This document shows, piece after piece, positions 10,857-21,685 of a stretch of 64,000 bases of DNA. The position numbers were made by a program, and so were the translations under genes. Below the pieces are notes generated by a model, which saw nothing but the letters and a program-made list of their open reading frames with translations, was not told where the DNA came from and searched no databases. Source of the DNA: Verticillium longisporum (Eukaryota; Ascomycota; Sordariomycetes; Glomerellales; Plectosphaerellaceae); contig JAETXT010000011.1 in assembly GCA_019188255.1 (NCBI GenBank), forward strand, positions 1,798,001 through 1,862,000, given 5' to 3'. How positions within the stretch are numbered: position 1 is the first letter of the stretch; the number at the start of each line of letters is the position of its first letter.

Positions 10857-11767
10857 GATGCAATATGTTGGAGATGAGGTATATGGCAGGTCGGAAATCA
10901 AGGTCCAGAGGGACTTGTTGAGGGATGTGCACAAGGCTGCGCCAGGCGCATATTGTCCCGTGCGAAGAGGCAGGAAGACTTGTCAAGTCAGGGAAGTAGA
11001 GTGCAGGTGAAGCAGGCCTCAGAAAGACACAAGATCATGATATATGAGGGTTGTGGAAAGTGTCAGACTACGACAAGGCTGCACGGACAGCTGGCGCAGG
11101 GCAGGCAAATGCGCGCGTCGGAAAGAGGATGAAGCAATCAAGGATGCTGAATCTGGATGCCGAATGCTGAATGCGGGACGTACCAGAGGTAGATGGACAT
11201 GGGGGACGTCAGCGACCATTGCAGGTGACGACAGCGGGGCGCAGCACGCATGTGCTTGCCTTCCTGCGGTACCTACTGTACCTAGGTAGGTAGGTAGGTA
11301 AGGTACCGTAGGTAAGGTGCCTTAGGTAAGGTGCCTGTACCTATCTTGCCTAACCTTCGGTAGGTAGGTACCTACTGCCCTGTCCTTCTAGCTTGCTTCT
11401 GCTCTACAGCTCTGGTGCTACCCTGTCACGTTGGGCTGCTGCTTGGTGCTGTGCTTCAGTGCTTGCTTTGGCGGGGTGCAGGCCGATAAGGTTGAGCTCT
11501 TATCAGCTGCCATCGACCCAATCGTCACGACTTCGAGGCGAGCCTCATTGCGACATGCCTCATCGTCCACACCACTCGCTGCTGATTGAATAGCGAAACA
11601 ACGACGAGGCAACTCCTCACTGCGCATAGCCACTCCATCTTTCCTTGAACGGCCCTTCAACTCTTTTTTTACTCCTAGCCCCAAAGAAGCGTACCACGTT
11701 ACAGTCATCCACCACCCTCCACAGGCCAACACCATCACCACGCACCAACATCGGGCAGCCCAACACC
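10857..11767. promoter_or_regulatory. divergent region between inositol phosphatase and DCP1
   Basis: About 910 bp shared by two divergent housekeeping genes. It contains the TAGGTA-rich block annotated separately. A CT-rich stretch lies just before the DCP1 start. No other gene is seen. Confidence 0.5.
11265..11376. repeat. TAGGTA/TACCTA-rich low-complexity block
   Basis: Tandem and inverted copies of TAGGTA, with GGTAAGGTGCC variants, fill about 110 bp. Examples are CCTAGGTAGGTAGGTAGGTA near 11280 and GGTAGGTAGGTACCTACT near 11361. Such arrays are frequent in promoters of Sordariomycetes, and a short one recurs near 21205-21230. Function unknown. Confidence 0.8.
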
Positions 11768-12586
11768 ATGGTCAACCAAACCCCCCGCGGCAAGCGCGGC
11801 GGCGGTCACGCCCGTCACTCCTCGGCCTCGCACCGTCACGCGAACCCCGTCACATCCGACTACGACTCGGACGCGCCGACGCACGCGCTCCTCGACCAAA
11901 ACGCCGCCGCCCCAGCCCCGAACCCGGCCCTGCTCAACCGCACAAACACCGACCTCAACCTCGCCGTCCTGCGCCGCCACATCCCCGCCATCCACTCGAT
12001 CCTCTCGATCGCCGCCAACGCCGTCGTCTACACCTTTGCGCCCGCCACCTCGTCCTGGGAGCGCGCCGGCATCGAGGGCACCTACTTTCTCTGCTTCCTC
12101 GCCCCGGACGCGGGACCGGCACAGGACCCCTCGATCGCAGCAGCAGCCGCCCCGCCCCGCGCCTGCATCTTCGTCCTCAACCGCCGCGGCCTCAACAACG
12201 TGAGCATCGACCTCGCGAGCGTCGGCCACTTTGAGGTCATGGACGGCATCTACATCTTCCGCCTCGACGAGGGCACAGACGTCCTCGCCGGCGTCAAGCC
12301 CGAGGGCGACGCCGCCGACGCCGCCATCGACACGACCGTCGTCGGCGTCTGGATCCACACCGAGGACGACGAGACGCGCATGTCCAACGCCGTCATGGTC
12401 CAGGAGACGCTGCGCCTCGTGCAGACGGGCGAGGCCCATGTCGAGGACGACGCGGCGCAGGCGCAGGCGCAGGCACACGGCCAGGAGCAGGAGTACGTGC
12501 CGCCCGCTGCCGCTGCCCAGCCCACGGGCAGGAAGCTGAGCGTCAGCGCTCTGTTTGGCGTCGCGCCCAACGGCCTCAGCGGCTAG
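11768..12586 (+). CDS. DCP1: mRNA-decapping protein Dcp1 (EVH1 domain)
   Basis: 272 residues with no intron. The ATG at 11768 was chosen over an in-frame upstream ATG (11645) because the preceding codons look like a CT-rich 5' leader. A basic and low-complexity N-terminus of about 55 residues precedes the EVH1-like domain, which begins at LNLAVLRRHIPAIHSILSIA. Landmarks are YTFAPATSSWERAGIEGTYF, FVLNRRGLNN, GIYIFRLDE and VVGVWIHTEDDETRM. A Q/A-rich tail ends with KLSVSALFG. Dcp1 activates the Dcp2 decapping hydrolase in cytoplasmic P-bodies. The assignment rests on the Dcp1-specific order WERAGIEGTYF, FVLNRRGLNN, GVWIH. Confidence 0.9.
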   Translation: MVNQTPRGKRGGGHARHSSASHRHANPVTSDYDSDAPTHALLDQNAAAPAPNPALLNRTNTDLNLAVLRRHIPAIHSILSIAANAVVYTFAPATSSWERAGIEGTYFLCFLAPDAGPAQDPSIAAAAAPPRACIFVLNRRGLNNVSIDLASVGHFEVMDGIYIFRLDEGTDVLAGVKPEGDAADAAIDTTVVGVWIHTEDDETRMSNAVMVQETLRLVQTGEAHVEDDAAQAQAQAHGQEQEYVPPAAAAQPTGRKLSVSALFGVAPNGLSG

Positions 12587-13095
12587 GAGCTGCTGTTGCA
12601 GAGTGCGCAGCGCATCGCGGAACGAATGACGAGCTCGGGGCAGGAGGCTTCGCGGCGCTTGTCTTTCCGGCGCGAATGAGCCATATGCCGTGCTGCTGCC
12701 GGCATGGTGCTTTTTTCAACGGAAAGAGAAAAAGGAGACCAAAGGATGGAGAAACGGAGAAACCGTCTGGTGCTGGGTGGAACGCTCACAACTTGGGACC
12801 CAAACGTGTACGATACCCACAAGAAATGCAGGGACTCATCTAAACCTCGCATGGAGAGTGTAGACTACGAAATGAAATAATGGCATCTATGAGTTATGAA
12901 CGCCTTGAAAGACAAAAAAGCCCCAAGCGCTCCGCGGAGCTTTAAAAAGGTCGAACCTCGGCCAAAGCGTGACGCGATTCTGTACCCATCACCTCGCCAG
13001 GTCTCCTTCTCAACCTGTCTTTCCCATGCCGGCCGTGAAACTCATACTTTGCACACCCCTTTCCCAATCGTCCATGTAGGCCACGAGCCCACACC
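12587..13095. other. intergenic between convergent genes
   Basis: 3' flanks of DCP1 and the BAR-protein gene. No open frame with coding character. Confidence 0.4.
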
Positions 13096-14266
13096 TCAGA
13101 CCGTCCCGCCGATGCTCAGCTCGCGAATCTCCTGCAGGACCTGCTCGACCCTTGCGTCGAGGTGGCCTTGCGCGTACTGCTCCCGCGTGTCGGCGTCGAG
13201 GTACTGTTGCACCTGGGCCATACGGCTGTAGGCCTCGGCGCAGAAGCGCAGCTGGATCTTGACGAGGGCCTCGAAGCTCGGGTCGAGATAGGGGACGCGG
13301 AGGTCGATGAGCTGCGGCAGCTCGGTCGAGAGCTGCTCGTTGAGCTGCTCGTAAGCCGCCTTGGACATTTCCATTTCCTTCTCGGCGCGCGGCAGCTTGG
13401 TCACGTCCTTGTCCGGTTTCTCAGCGAGCTTCTTCACCTTTGCGCGCAACGAGTCGTAGTCGAGCAGCTTGTGGCCGCGCTTCTTGATGCCTAGGTTGTT
13501 GCGTGTCAGCAGACGGGAGCGCCGGGGGAGAGACATGCGGGGTGCGGCAGCAACTGACATTCGTTGACGTCGGGGAAGTAAGCACAGAATCGGGAGATGG
13601 GTTGCAAGACAGTCGTTCTGGCAGAGCTCTGTCAGTAGATTCTCGATGGTTGGTACTGGAGACACGCACTGGTATGGTCCGTCTAGTGACTTGATCGTCT
13701 CGGCGTCGAGATCCTCCACGGCCTGCTTGTAACTCCTGCTCACGCCGTCTCTCGCACCAGAGTCTCCGTAAAAGGCGTCTATCGTCTCGGCAATTCGCAT
13801 CTGGGAAGCAGTCATGGCTGCGAGTGGGTCAGCCCGGTTCGGCACATGCTTGGCGTAGTTTGGGGTTGGTAGGCTGTACCTCGTAGCGAGTCGAGGTAGC
13901 CCTTGGACTCCTTCTGTAGCCTCAAGGCAGCAGCCTCCATGGTCTTGAATCGTCTGTAGCCACTGGTCTCAGCATCATGTCCAACAGAAACGAGGTGCCG
14001 GAAACCCCTGACCTCTCTTCGACCTCGTAATCACGATCGTTTGTTCGCTCCACATGGCCTGTCGACGAATGTTAAACGGACATAGTTCGGATGCGGGGAG
14101 AGACGAAAAGACGAACCCGTCTTCATCATGACCTGCGTCGTCGCACGGTTGACATTCTTCTTGAAGCCTGTCGTCCACCAGTGTCAGCGCCTACAAGTCC
14201 ATGCCCAGCCGCCCTCGATGAGGGGTACACTCGGATGCTCGGAGCAGCCGTACCTGCCCACGACAT
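13096..14266 (-). CDS. hob3: BAR-domain protein, Rvs161/Hob3 (amphiphysin family), seven exons
   Basis: Seven exons were rebuilt on the minus strand: 14266-14254, 14167-14117, 14058-14013, 13953-13880, 13817-13670, 13617-13559 and 13490-13096. All have GT-AG ends and agreeing phases, giving 261 residues. The first exon is only 13 nt and encodes MSWA plus one base. The N-terminus reads MSWAGFKKNVNRATTQVMMK, the amphipathic start of the BAR domain. The body includes EAAALRLQKESKGYLD, AMTASQMRIAETI, KKRGHKLLDYDSLRAKVKKL and PYLDPSFEALVKIQLRF, matching Rvs161/Hob3 closely. It lacks the SH3 domain of Rvs167. The family bends plasma membrane and supports actin patches and endocytosis, usually as a dimer with Rvs167/Hob1. 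Confidence 0.94.
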
Positions 14267-14975
14267 GGTGAATGCTGTTCAATGTGTCGTCCGAGTATCG
14301 GGATAGGTGTTAATTCGGTCTCGGCGTCGAGCGCAGGAGCTGTTTCGTTGGTTGTTCGGCCGTGTTGGATTGGGATCGTGTCTCTGCTCGCGCGACGTTG
14401 GGGAGGGCGTAGGTTTGATTGCGACGCTTGCAGGTAGGAGGCCTGACGCCAGGTTGTGACCAGCGAATGGAGACGACGTCAGCGGGCGAGGCGCGGATGA
14501 GCCACATCCTAATTGGGCTAGCGGCCTGCACCCGCGTGTCTTTTGTTCCTGAGCGGTGGAGCGAACACTGCATTGTACGGTGTCGATCACGTGGAGATAT
14601 TCGAATGAGCGTCTGTATTCATTTATTGTTTGGATTATCTCTTCTATCGATTGCTTGTGTGTCTTGTTGTACTGTTGTTTGCGTCGTCGAGGATCTGTGG
14701 AGCTAGGCCGCTCATGTCGCCCCACCGAAGCCTCTAAAATATTCCCATAGGCACATCGTGCCATCTTACTGCCTGCACTTTGCCATTGCTCATTGCTGCC
14801 TACATAGCTGCAATTTGGAACACCAAAAAGCTTCCTGCTGCTGCGGCCAAGGAGCCCGAAGGTTGACGATCTGAGAGAGAGCAAGTCTCCAACAGCAACA
14901 CTATCAACATGACCGAAAGAGCCAGACCACGCCCATTAGTCTGCTCGTCGTAATTCATCCGAGCTCCCTCCAAGC
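14267..14975. other. intergenic, no gene seen
   Basis: Promoter side of the BAR gene and 3' flank of the RTA1-like gene. A 201-codon minus-strand frame here has no recognisable features and is treated as chance. Confidence 0.4.
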
Positions 14976-16135
14976 TCAAAGTTGGTCCTCACATGCACTC
15001 CAACTCGCCTTCTCCCTCTTGCGACGACCACACATGCCCATCAGGTCAAATGGATCCATCATCCTCGAAGACCTAGACCGACCATCCTGCCACCCGAGGC
15101 CCTTCACCTCCGTCGCTCCATCGCGAGCAATGTACGTCTTGTTGTCAGCAGGCAGGTACCGACTCGTGTGCATAACGTTCCAGAGAACCAGGTTGACCAG
15201 CATCAATGCGGCATCAAAAACACAAAAGAACACCTCGTATCGCACCATGACGGGTATATCCGCCGAACCTCTGATCTCCTTACCATCAAGCTCCTCCATG
15301 GCGTAGTGTTCCACCGTCCTGTACACGGTTCGAACAAGGATGAGAGCTATGCTCGCATAGATGCTTGCGAGGGTATATTTAACGCTGCGTACCCCTGCCA
15401 GGCCCGCCTTGACGCATCGTCGGTGGAAGAAGAGCACGAGCGCAAGGAAGGTGGCGTTGATGATCAGTTGCAGAGCGTAGGAGGCACGCATCATGATGTG
15501 GCCTATCATGCTGTTGGCGTGCGGATTTGCCGCGTAGGAGGCACCCGTGCCGTTGAGGCCCTCGATGACCCAGGAGACAATACCGAAAAGCCACACGACG
15601 CGGCCTGGGTGGATGGGCGACAGGTAGGGGACGTAATAGAGGACCTGGCCGAAGATGTGGTAGTCCACGAGAGCGAGCAGGGGTCTGCGTAGGCATACGG
15701 TCAGCGATCAACATGGCAGGTATGGGGTCGAAGTACGAACGGGGTGATTGCGATGAGGCAGACGCTGCAAACGAAGGGGATGAGGTTGTCTAGACCGGCA
15801 TAGTTATCGAACGCTGCCCAGGCTCGGAGGGCAAAGCCAGCGGCGTACGTGAAACCGCAGACCGCAAATATGCACGAGTTGAAGTATGTTTTGTAACGGC
15901 TGGGTGTAATCTATCATCAGCCGGAGGCCAAAAGTTCTGTGTCATTGAACGGATACGAACATGGCCTGCCACATGTGGACCGACATTGTGATTGAGAAAG
16001 CTATTGTGAACGAAATGGCGACTACTTTGTTCGGAGCATAGAGCCACCAGCTCATGCCGTCTATGGTGGACGTATGGTCAGTAACAGTAGAAGCTTTTGG
16101 AATCGGTAGGACTCACCAAACTCATCGTATGCCAT
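14976..16135 (-). CDS. RTA1-like seven-transmembrane protein
   Basis: Four exons on the minus strand, 16135-16117, 16060-15957, 15910-15741 and 15684-14976, give about 333 residues. The start MAYDEFDGMSWWLYAPNK lies in a 19-nt first exon. Hydrophobic helices follow in RTA1 order. Examples are VVAISFTIAFSITMSVHMWQ, the segment around IFAVCGFTYAAGFALRAW, LIPFVCSVCLIAITPPLLAL, and ALQLIINATFLALVLFF. The conserved IHPGRVVWLFG and FVCVFDAAL-like segment (read here as FCVFDAALMLVNLVLW) are present. RTA1 family members are linked to lipid translocation and resistance to membrane-active compounds; the substrate here is unknown. The tail is basic and polar. Confidence 0.85.
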
Positions 16136-16937
16136 ATTGCATGCCAAAAAAGATAGGCATTCCTAGTTTGAAAAGGAGTATATTATTAATTCTGATGGAG
16201 AATTGCTTCTTGAAATTCAACATCGACCACAGACGATGTCCAGGGAACGAGAACTTCAGTTGCTGAGGATGGCTACGCCGCGTTACAGTGCAAGGTGTTG
16301 CAGCTCACAAGTACGACCTCCCATGGCCACTGCCAGCATTTATATGAGTGAGAAACAATCTTCGTGGGTCTGATAGCCTTACACCAAGTTTGTCACCTTT
16401 AGGTCATGGGGGTCCTACTCTTGCTCTGGAGAAGGCCAGCAGCAGCCCGTCTTCCACGGGCAGATCATTTGGATCAAGCAACCGACGCTTCATCCGGGAT
16501 AAGACACGATTGGATCCCGAATGGTCTCCGCTTAAAATGATACGAAATACGCAGGAGGATTGACATCCCCGAAGTCCCAACGGCAGAGCGAGCTGAATGG
16601 CCCTCCTATTGGCACCAAGACTCTATGACTGAGTTCCATACCTCTCAGCATCATACCAATTCACACTCTTGACGATAATCAGGCTAGAGACACAATCTGG
16701 CTAGAGACAAATGGCCTCGGCCGCCGGAATCCTGATCATGTTGATCGGCAGCGATCGACATCGAATGCTGGGCGGGCTTGTTGTGGGTCCAAAGCCCTCG
16801 GCCGCCGGAATCCTTCAGGCAGAAGCGGGCGCCATGGGGTAGGGAAATAGGGGCTATGCAGTCAGCTGCACCACGTCAAGTCACAACGGACCAATTTGTG
16901 CGAATGCGAATGATCTGTGTTTCTCATTCATGATACA
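16136..16937. other. intergenic, only the 19-bp repeat recognised
   Basis: Between the RTA1-like gene and the remnant regulator. No gene is seen. Confidence 0.4.
16715..16814. repeat. 19-bp direct repeat pair
   Basis: The sequence CCTCGGCCGCCGGAATCCT occurs at 16715-16733 and again at 16796-16814, same orientation, 81 bp apart. It lies in non-coding DNA downstream of the decayed regulator. Confidence 0.85.
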
Positions 16938-18678
16938 TCATGGGTGCTGCCAGCTCGAGTCAAAGTTCCCCAACATCATTTGCCAATCCTCCATGGACAT
17001 TGCAGCAGGGGAGACCGATGTCGATATGTCATCCCCCGGTAGGGGCAGCCCATTGCGAACAAACGCTGACTCTTGAGCAAGTTGCGCTGATGTGATGGAG
17101 GTATAAGCTCACCTGACCATTGGGTATCGACCTGAGCTGACCATTGGGTCCGCTTTTAATTTACGCTAAGCCTATTTAGGAACTGACCTGACCATTGGAA
17201 CTCCCCCGCTTTCTGCATACGAGTGTCCAGCGGGAGTTGAGAAGCAGCAGCCGAGAATAGCTGAGGTTGGATCTCACCCTGCAGCATGGCTAGTTCGAGG
17301 ATCGCCGTGTAGGTCCGGCCAGGGATACCAGGCATATCATCTGGATATCTGGGACGCTCGGTCGACACGTCGTAGTCGGGGATAGACGAAGCCCGGCCAA
17401 CAGTGAAAGCCAATCCCTTTTCGTACGTATAGACATACCAGAAAATGTGCCATTTCTTCCGGCTGTTCTGACTCCCGCGCACGCCGAGCGGCATCCTGTG
17501 GTAGCCGAGATCGATGCACGTCCTCGCGGCTGCGGACATCAGACGCCATGCCTTTGACAGCTCTCCAGACTTCATACAAAACGTACCCTGGAGGGAAGCC
17601 GTCAGCTTGCTGAGATTGACGATTCCAAATTTGAAATGGTGATGGTATCCATACCAGAAGGGTCACGGCTTGACATGTCTCGACCGCAGGCTCCGCACAC
17701 ACGCGGAAAGCCTCGACCGATGATGCTGCGTTCCTTGCGAGGAGCCCAACAATGTGACCAACATCCGAATCCTTCAAGCCGAGCTCAAGGTATCTAGCCG
17801 GCTTCAGACCCAGGAACATGTAGAAAAGCCCCGTGTTCACGACACTCCACGTCGTCAAGTCGTACGGGTCAATAAAAAGACGAGCTTGCACATCTCCGCA
17901 AACTCCACCTCATCAAAGATGCCAACATCTACAAAAAAGCGCTGCTTGTCTCTCTGCGCGAGACGCAACATCTTTAGCACGGCATCGCTCGGCGGAAGGG
18001 CATGATTCGCAAACTCGGGATGCTGCTCGAAGAAAGGCTGCAGATTTGCCCTGCTCGCCTCGACCGGGGCTGCTTCAGGTGTTGCACATGAGTCGAGAAT
18101 CCGCTGCACTGCTAGTGACGTTTCGACATCGGCATGAGTGATGTGCGTCACGGGTCCAGTGCCGTCGCACCTAGGGTGCCCGCCATCTGCCTCACCTGAG
18201 CCTCGAACGACGGCTGGCCCCTGTAGCCATCAACAGTCGGCGTGTGCGGAAGAATATCACCCAGAACCCCGGTTGGGAAGTCAGCCGCGCGCTGCAGCCC
18301 AGGTTGGCTTCGGGCGTCGGGACCCGGTTGGCGCTGGACATCACGCTGCAGGGCCGTCACCGTGTGAAGGACTTGCTCGAGGCGGTTGTCGACGCTCTCG
18401 AGAGCCTCGTCGTAGCGGGTCGAGATGAGGACTCGCTGTCGTTTCTCGGGCTTGTTTCGCGTGGCGCGACATGTGAGGTTCGCTGTCAGACAGCTGGAGC
18501 AGGGGACGGCGCGGTCGCATTTCGTCTGCAAAGGTGAGCTACTTTCTCTCAAGTGCTTTCGGTCGTGAGCGTACCTTTCTGTCTTTGCAGTTGTCGCACT
18601 ATGGCCTAAGCGTTAGCATTGTTGTACTGCTTGATGACGTGAAACGTACAGCGGGTGCTCTTGAGGCGAGAGTTCCAT
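16938..18678 (-). pseudogene. decayed Zn2Cys6 transcription factor (frameshift plus internal deletion)
   Basis: Proposed exons on the minus strand are 18678-18646, 18598-18575, 18525-18196 and 18103 onward. They encode a Zn2Cys6 cluster split by introns: CDNCKDRK, then TKCDRAVPCSSCLTANLTC. A basic stretch and coiled region follow (RYDEALESVDNRLEQVLHTV). The middle homology region starts at LPPSDAVLKMLRLAQ. At 17874-17878 a run of five A (T on the coding strand) shifts the frame between EFAEMCKLVF and IDPYDLTTWSVVNTGL. The frame then continues through an intron to KSGELSKAWRLMSAAARTCI and stops at 17156. A typical C-terminal tail (PAAMSMEDWQMMLGNFDSSW) resumes in another frame at 17100-16938. 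The intervening couple of hundred residues usual for the family are missing. One T-run error could be an assembly fault; the lost middle part is harder to explain that way. Confidence 0.7.
17111..17199. repeat. three CTGACCATTGG direct repeats at the deletion junction
   Basis: CTGACCATTGG begins at 17113, 17137 and 17188, same orientation, with related flanking bases. The copies sit exactly where the regulator reading frame breaks off and before its C-terminal tail resumes. Confidence 0.8.
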
Positions 18679-19072
18679 GCTGTGGCATGAACAACGGGTC
18701 CATAGTCATAGGAGTGACTTTGCACCCTGACTTCAGAACAGAATACAAAAACTCTGGAGAAACGCAGTCCGTGAGACTCTTGTGAATGGGCAGGATAACT
18801 GCGAGGTAGAATGAGTACGTCTGCCTGATCAGATATCCATATCAAGTCAGAAGGTGAGGTACCTCAGGTGGAGCATGCTGTCAGCATCCTTCCCGGACGG
18901 GATCGGCAACCAACAGTCTTGAGCATCAATCACATGCACTTCTTCGACGTTCGCGCCGCAATAAAAAAGCGAGTGCCAAAATGCAGTGGCTTATCATCTC
19001 TAGAATTCGCTCATCCTCTCTATGTTCCCCCCCGAACGCTCTGCGAACTTGGAGTACACACACAATCATACA
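18679..19072. other. intergenic, no gene seen
   Basis: Upstream of the decayed regulator and downstream of RPT2. No coding signal is seen. Confidence 0.4.
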
Positions 19073-20623
19073 CTACAGGTACAGGCCCTCAGGCTCGCTC
19101 TCCTGCTTGGTCCGCAGCACTCTCTCCCTAGCCGAACGGAAGTCAGCCATCTGCACACGCATGCGACGCTCACGCAGAGCCATCAGACCAGCTTCGGAGC
19201 AGATGGCCTTGATGTCGGCACCCGACAGGTCGTCCTTTGCCGAGATGAACTCATCGAGGTCCACATCGTCGTTGAGCGACATCTTGGAGGTGTGCAGGGT
19301 GAAGATCTTGCGCTTGGTGTTCTGGTCGGGGTTCTCGAACAGAATCTTTCGGTCAATACGGCCGGGACGGATGAGGGCCGGGTCGAGAGTCTCAATCTTG
19401 TTCGTCGCCATGAGAACCTTGACGTCACCACGATCGTCGAAACCGTCGAGCTGGTTGAGAAGCTCCAACATGGTTCGCTGAATTTCACGCTCACCACCCG
19501 ATGTCGAGTCGTATCGCTTGGTACCGATGGCGTCGATTTCGTCAATGAACACAATCGAGGGGGCGTTTTCGGCGGCAACCTAGTATCACATTAGCGGGGC
19601 TCCCTGGCGGAAGAAGACAAACATACCTGGAACAGTTGGCGCACGAGACGGGGGCCGTCACCGAGGTACTTCTGAATCAGCTCACTGCCGACGATACGCA
19701 GGAAAGTGGCAGATGTCTGGTTGGCAACAGCCTTGGCCAGAAGCGTCTTTCCTGTACCAGGAGCACCGTAGAGAATGACACCTTTGGGCGGCTTGATGCC
19801 CATCTCCTCGTACAATTCTGGATGCAAAAGTGGCAGTTCGACCGACTCCCTGACCTCCTGGATCTGTGTTTCCAGGCCACCAATATCGGCGTATGACTCG
19901 GTCGGGGCCTTGTCAAGCTTCATGACGCTGACAAGGGGATCAGTGTCGTCGGTCAGGACACCGACAATGCTGACGCTCTTGTGATGCAGGAGCACGCTCG
20001 TGCCGGGCTCGAGAAGGTCCTTGTCAACAAAGCTCATGATGCTGACGTAGTACTCGGGTCCGGTGGTGCTGCTGACGATGGCGTGGTCATCGTCAATCAT
20101 CTCCTCCAGCGTACCGACACCCATCGGGCTGCCTCGCATGTCGTCAACACGACCACGCTCGTCAGCCAGTCTGTCTTCGGTACCCTCAGGTCCGGGCGCC
20201 ACATTGCCCTCCTTTGCGACCTTTGCCTTGCTTAGACGCTCCTGGTTCTCGACGTATTCTTCTTCGAGGATAAGGTGATCGTGGGTTCGCTGCATTCGTA
20301 GGAGACGAAGCTTGCATCGACTCGTCGGGTAGATGGCAGGAAGCTTAGCGGCGGCGCTGGCGCCAGCCGCCTTTCTCTTCTTGCGACCGACGCGAGTGGT
20401 CGGGCGAGGGGGCGGCTCGTACTTGGGCTTATCCTTCTGTGGCGATCGTCAGTTCTGCGACGAACGAGATGGGCTGCTTTGGTGAGGGCAAACCTTCTTA
20501 TCCTTCTCATCTCTTCCTTCTCCTCCACCGCCCATTCCGGACTGGTTCTGACCCTGGAAAGACGGCAGGTCAGCATGGTTGCACCTCGGGATGTTTGGCA
20601 GGGCGTTTGCAAGTGTGTACCAT
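19073..20623 (-). CDS. RPT2: 26S proteasome regulatory ATPase subunit 4 (Rpt2)
   Basis: Exons on the minus strand are 20623-20621 (the ATG alone), 20553-20494, 20436-19627 and 19579-19073, giving 459 residues. Splicing ATG to GGTCAG gives [11 protein letters not shown], the conserved N-myristoylation start of Rpt2, which decides the start. A basic segment ([10 protein letters not shown]) and a coiled coil precede the OB domain. The AAA module has Walker A GAPGTGKT, Walker [11 protein letters not shown], sensor [21 protein letters not shown], and the helical domain with [14 protein letters not shown]. The C-terminus GLYL is the HbYX-like tail that docks into the 20S alpha ring and opens its gate. 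It unfolds ubiquitylated substrates in the 19S base. Confidence 0.97.
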
Positions 20624-21685
20624 GGTTGCTACTGGGGAGCTTCGCAAGCTCTGGGAAAGGGGATCGAATAATCGCCAACAATATTCAGAGGTTGCCGCAG
20701 TTGACTACGTGTCGCAATGGATTGGTTCGGGCGAGCTCGGTGCGCCTGCGATGGTGGTGATGGCGGTGATAGCTGTGGATGGCGATGGAAGGGCGTCGTT
20801 ATGGGGCTGGCTGACTGTTGGCATTTCGAGGTCCAGACGTCAAGGCGCCAGAGAAACGCGACGCCTGGGCTGGGGCCTAATTCGATGGCTACGCTCATCA
20901 CGTGCGGGAGAGCTTTGCTGAGTCATCGACATGGCCGGGGTTGACTACTGGCGTTCAACCAAGAGAGAGGTCCATTGACACCTGGATAGCTACTTGAACT
21001 CGCGGTAGATACCGGTGTGCACATGTGACAAATGCCGGACACCTCAGCAGGATGCAGGAATCTGCTTCGAGTGCATTATTAGAATTGACGTACTTACTGC
21101 TGTAAGCATGCCGTATTTAGTCAATGTGCTCAAACCGATCTGCTCACTAAGGGAGCTCCAGTGCCTACAACAGGTATCTAGTCTCCTTCCTACCTTACCC
21201 CAGGTACGTACCTAGGTACTCAGGTAGCTAGCTCAACAAGCAACACTCATGGCTGCCTCGTTTTCTCAGGATTGACAGCTAACTGCGAGTGATGCAACGA
21301 TTCAAGTAGAATGGTCGAGCTGATAAAAACAAAAACCAGCTCCGTAAACAACCCGAAGCTGTGTGTTTCGCGGCGTGTCTCAGCAGATGCACTGCAGCCC
21401 GTGACCCTGAGCCTGACGTCTACGAGAGCAGCCGCCCAGGAATCCCCTGGTTTCCGTCTCCAGCCAAGTCCCCCCAGCGGCTAACACTGGACGTCACGAA
21501 AGTTCCGCGGGGCAAATCGAACACCCCTCCATCTCACATACAACCCTATTCAACCCAACGACGTCCCTCTGCTGGTTTCCTTTTGCTGCTCCTCCCCAGC
21601 AAAAGCTTGCCCTCCACCAAGCAGACCTCGCACTCTGAACGAACAAAACGCAGTCCGCATTCACACCGAGAAAAAGCAGCCCACC
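20624..21685. promoter_or_regulatory. divergent region between RPT2 and UBC1
   Basis: About 1.06 kb lies between the two start codons. It contains a small CCTAGGTA/AGGTAGCTAGCT cluster near 21205-21235 and a CT-rich leader before UBC1. No separate gene is supported. Confidence 0.5.

Noticed and set aside
9966..10877. 303-codon plus-strand frame over the inositol phosphatase
   Set aside because: Antisense to a clearly conserved gene. The composition is explained by GC-rich third positions of the true frame.
13490..13845. Unspliced BAR-protein model starting MPNRADPLAAMTASQ
   Set aside because: It reads through three introns. The spliced model restores the family sequence without gaps and gives the correct N-terminus.
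14279..14884. 201-codon minus-strand frame upstream of the BAR gene
   Set aside because: No domain, no signal peptide, and it covers the leader region of the BAR gene. Treated as chance.
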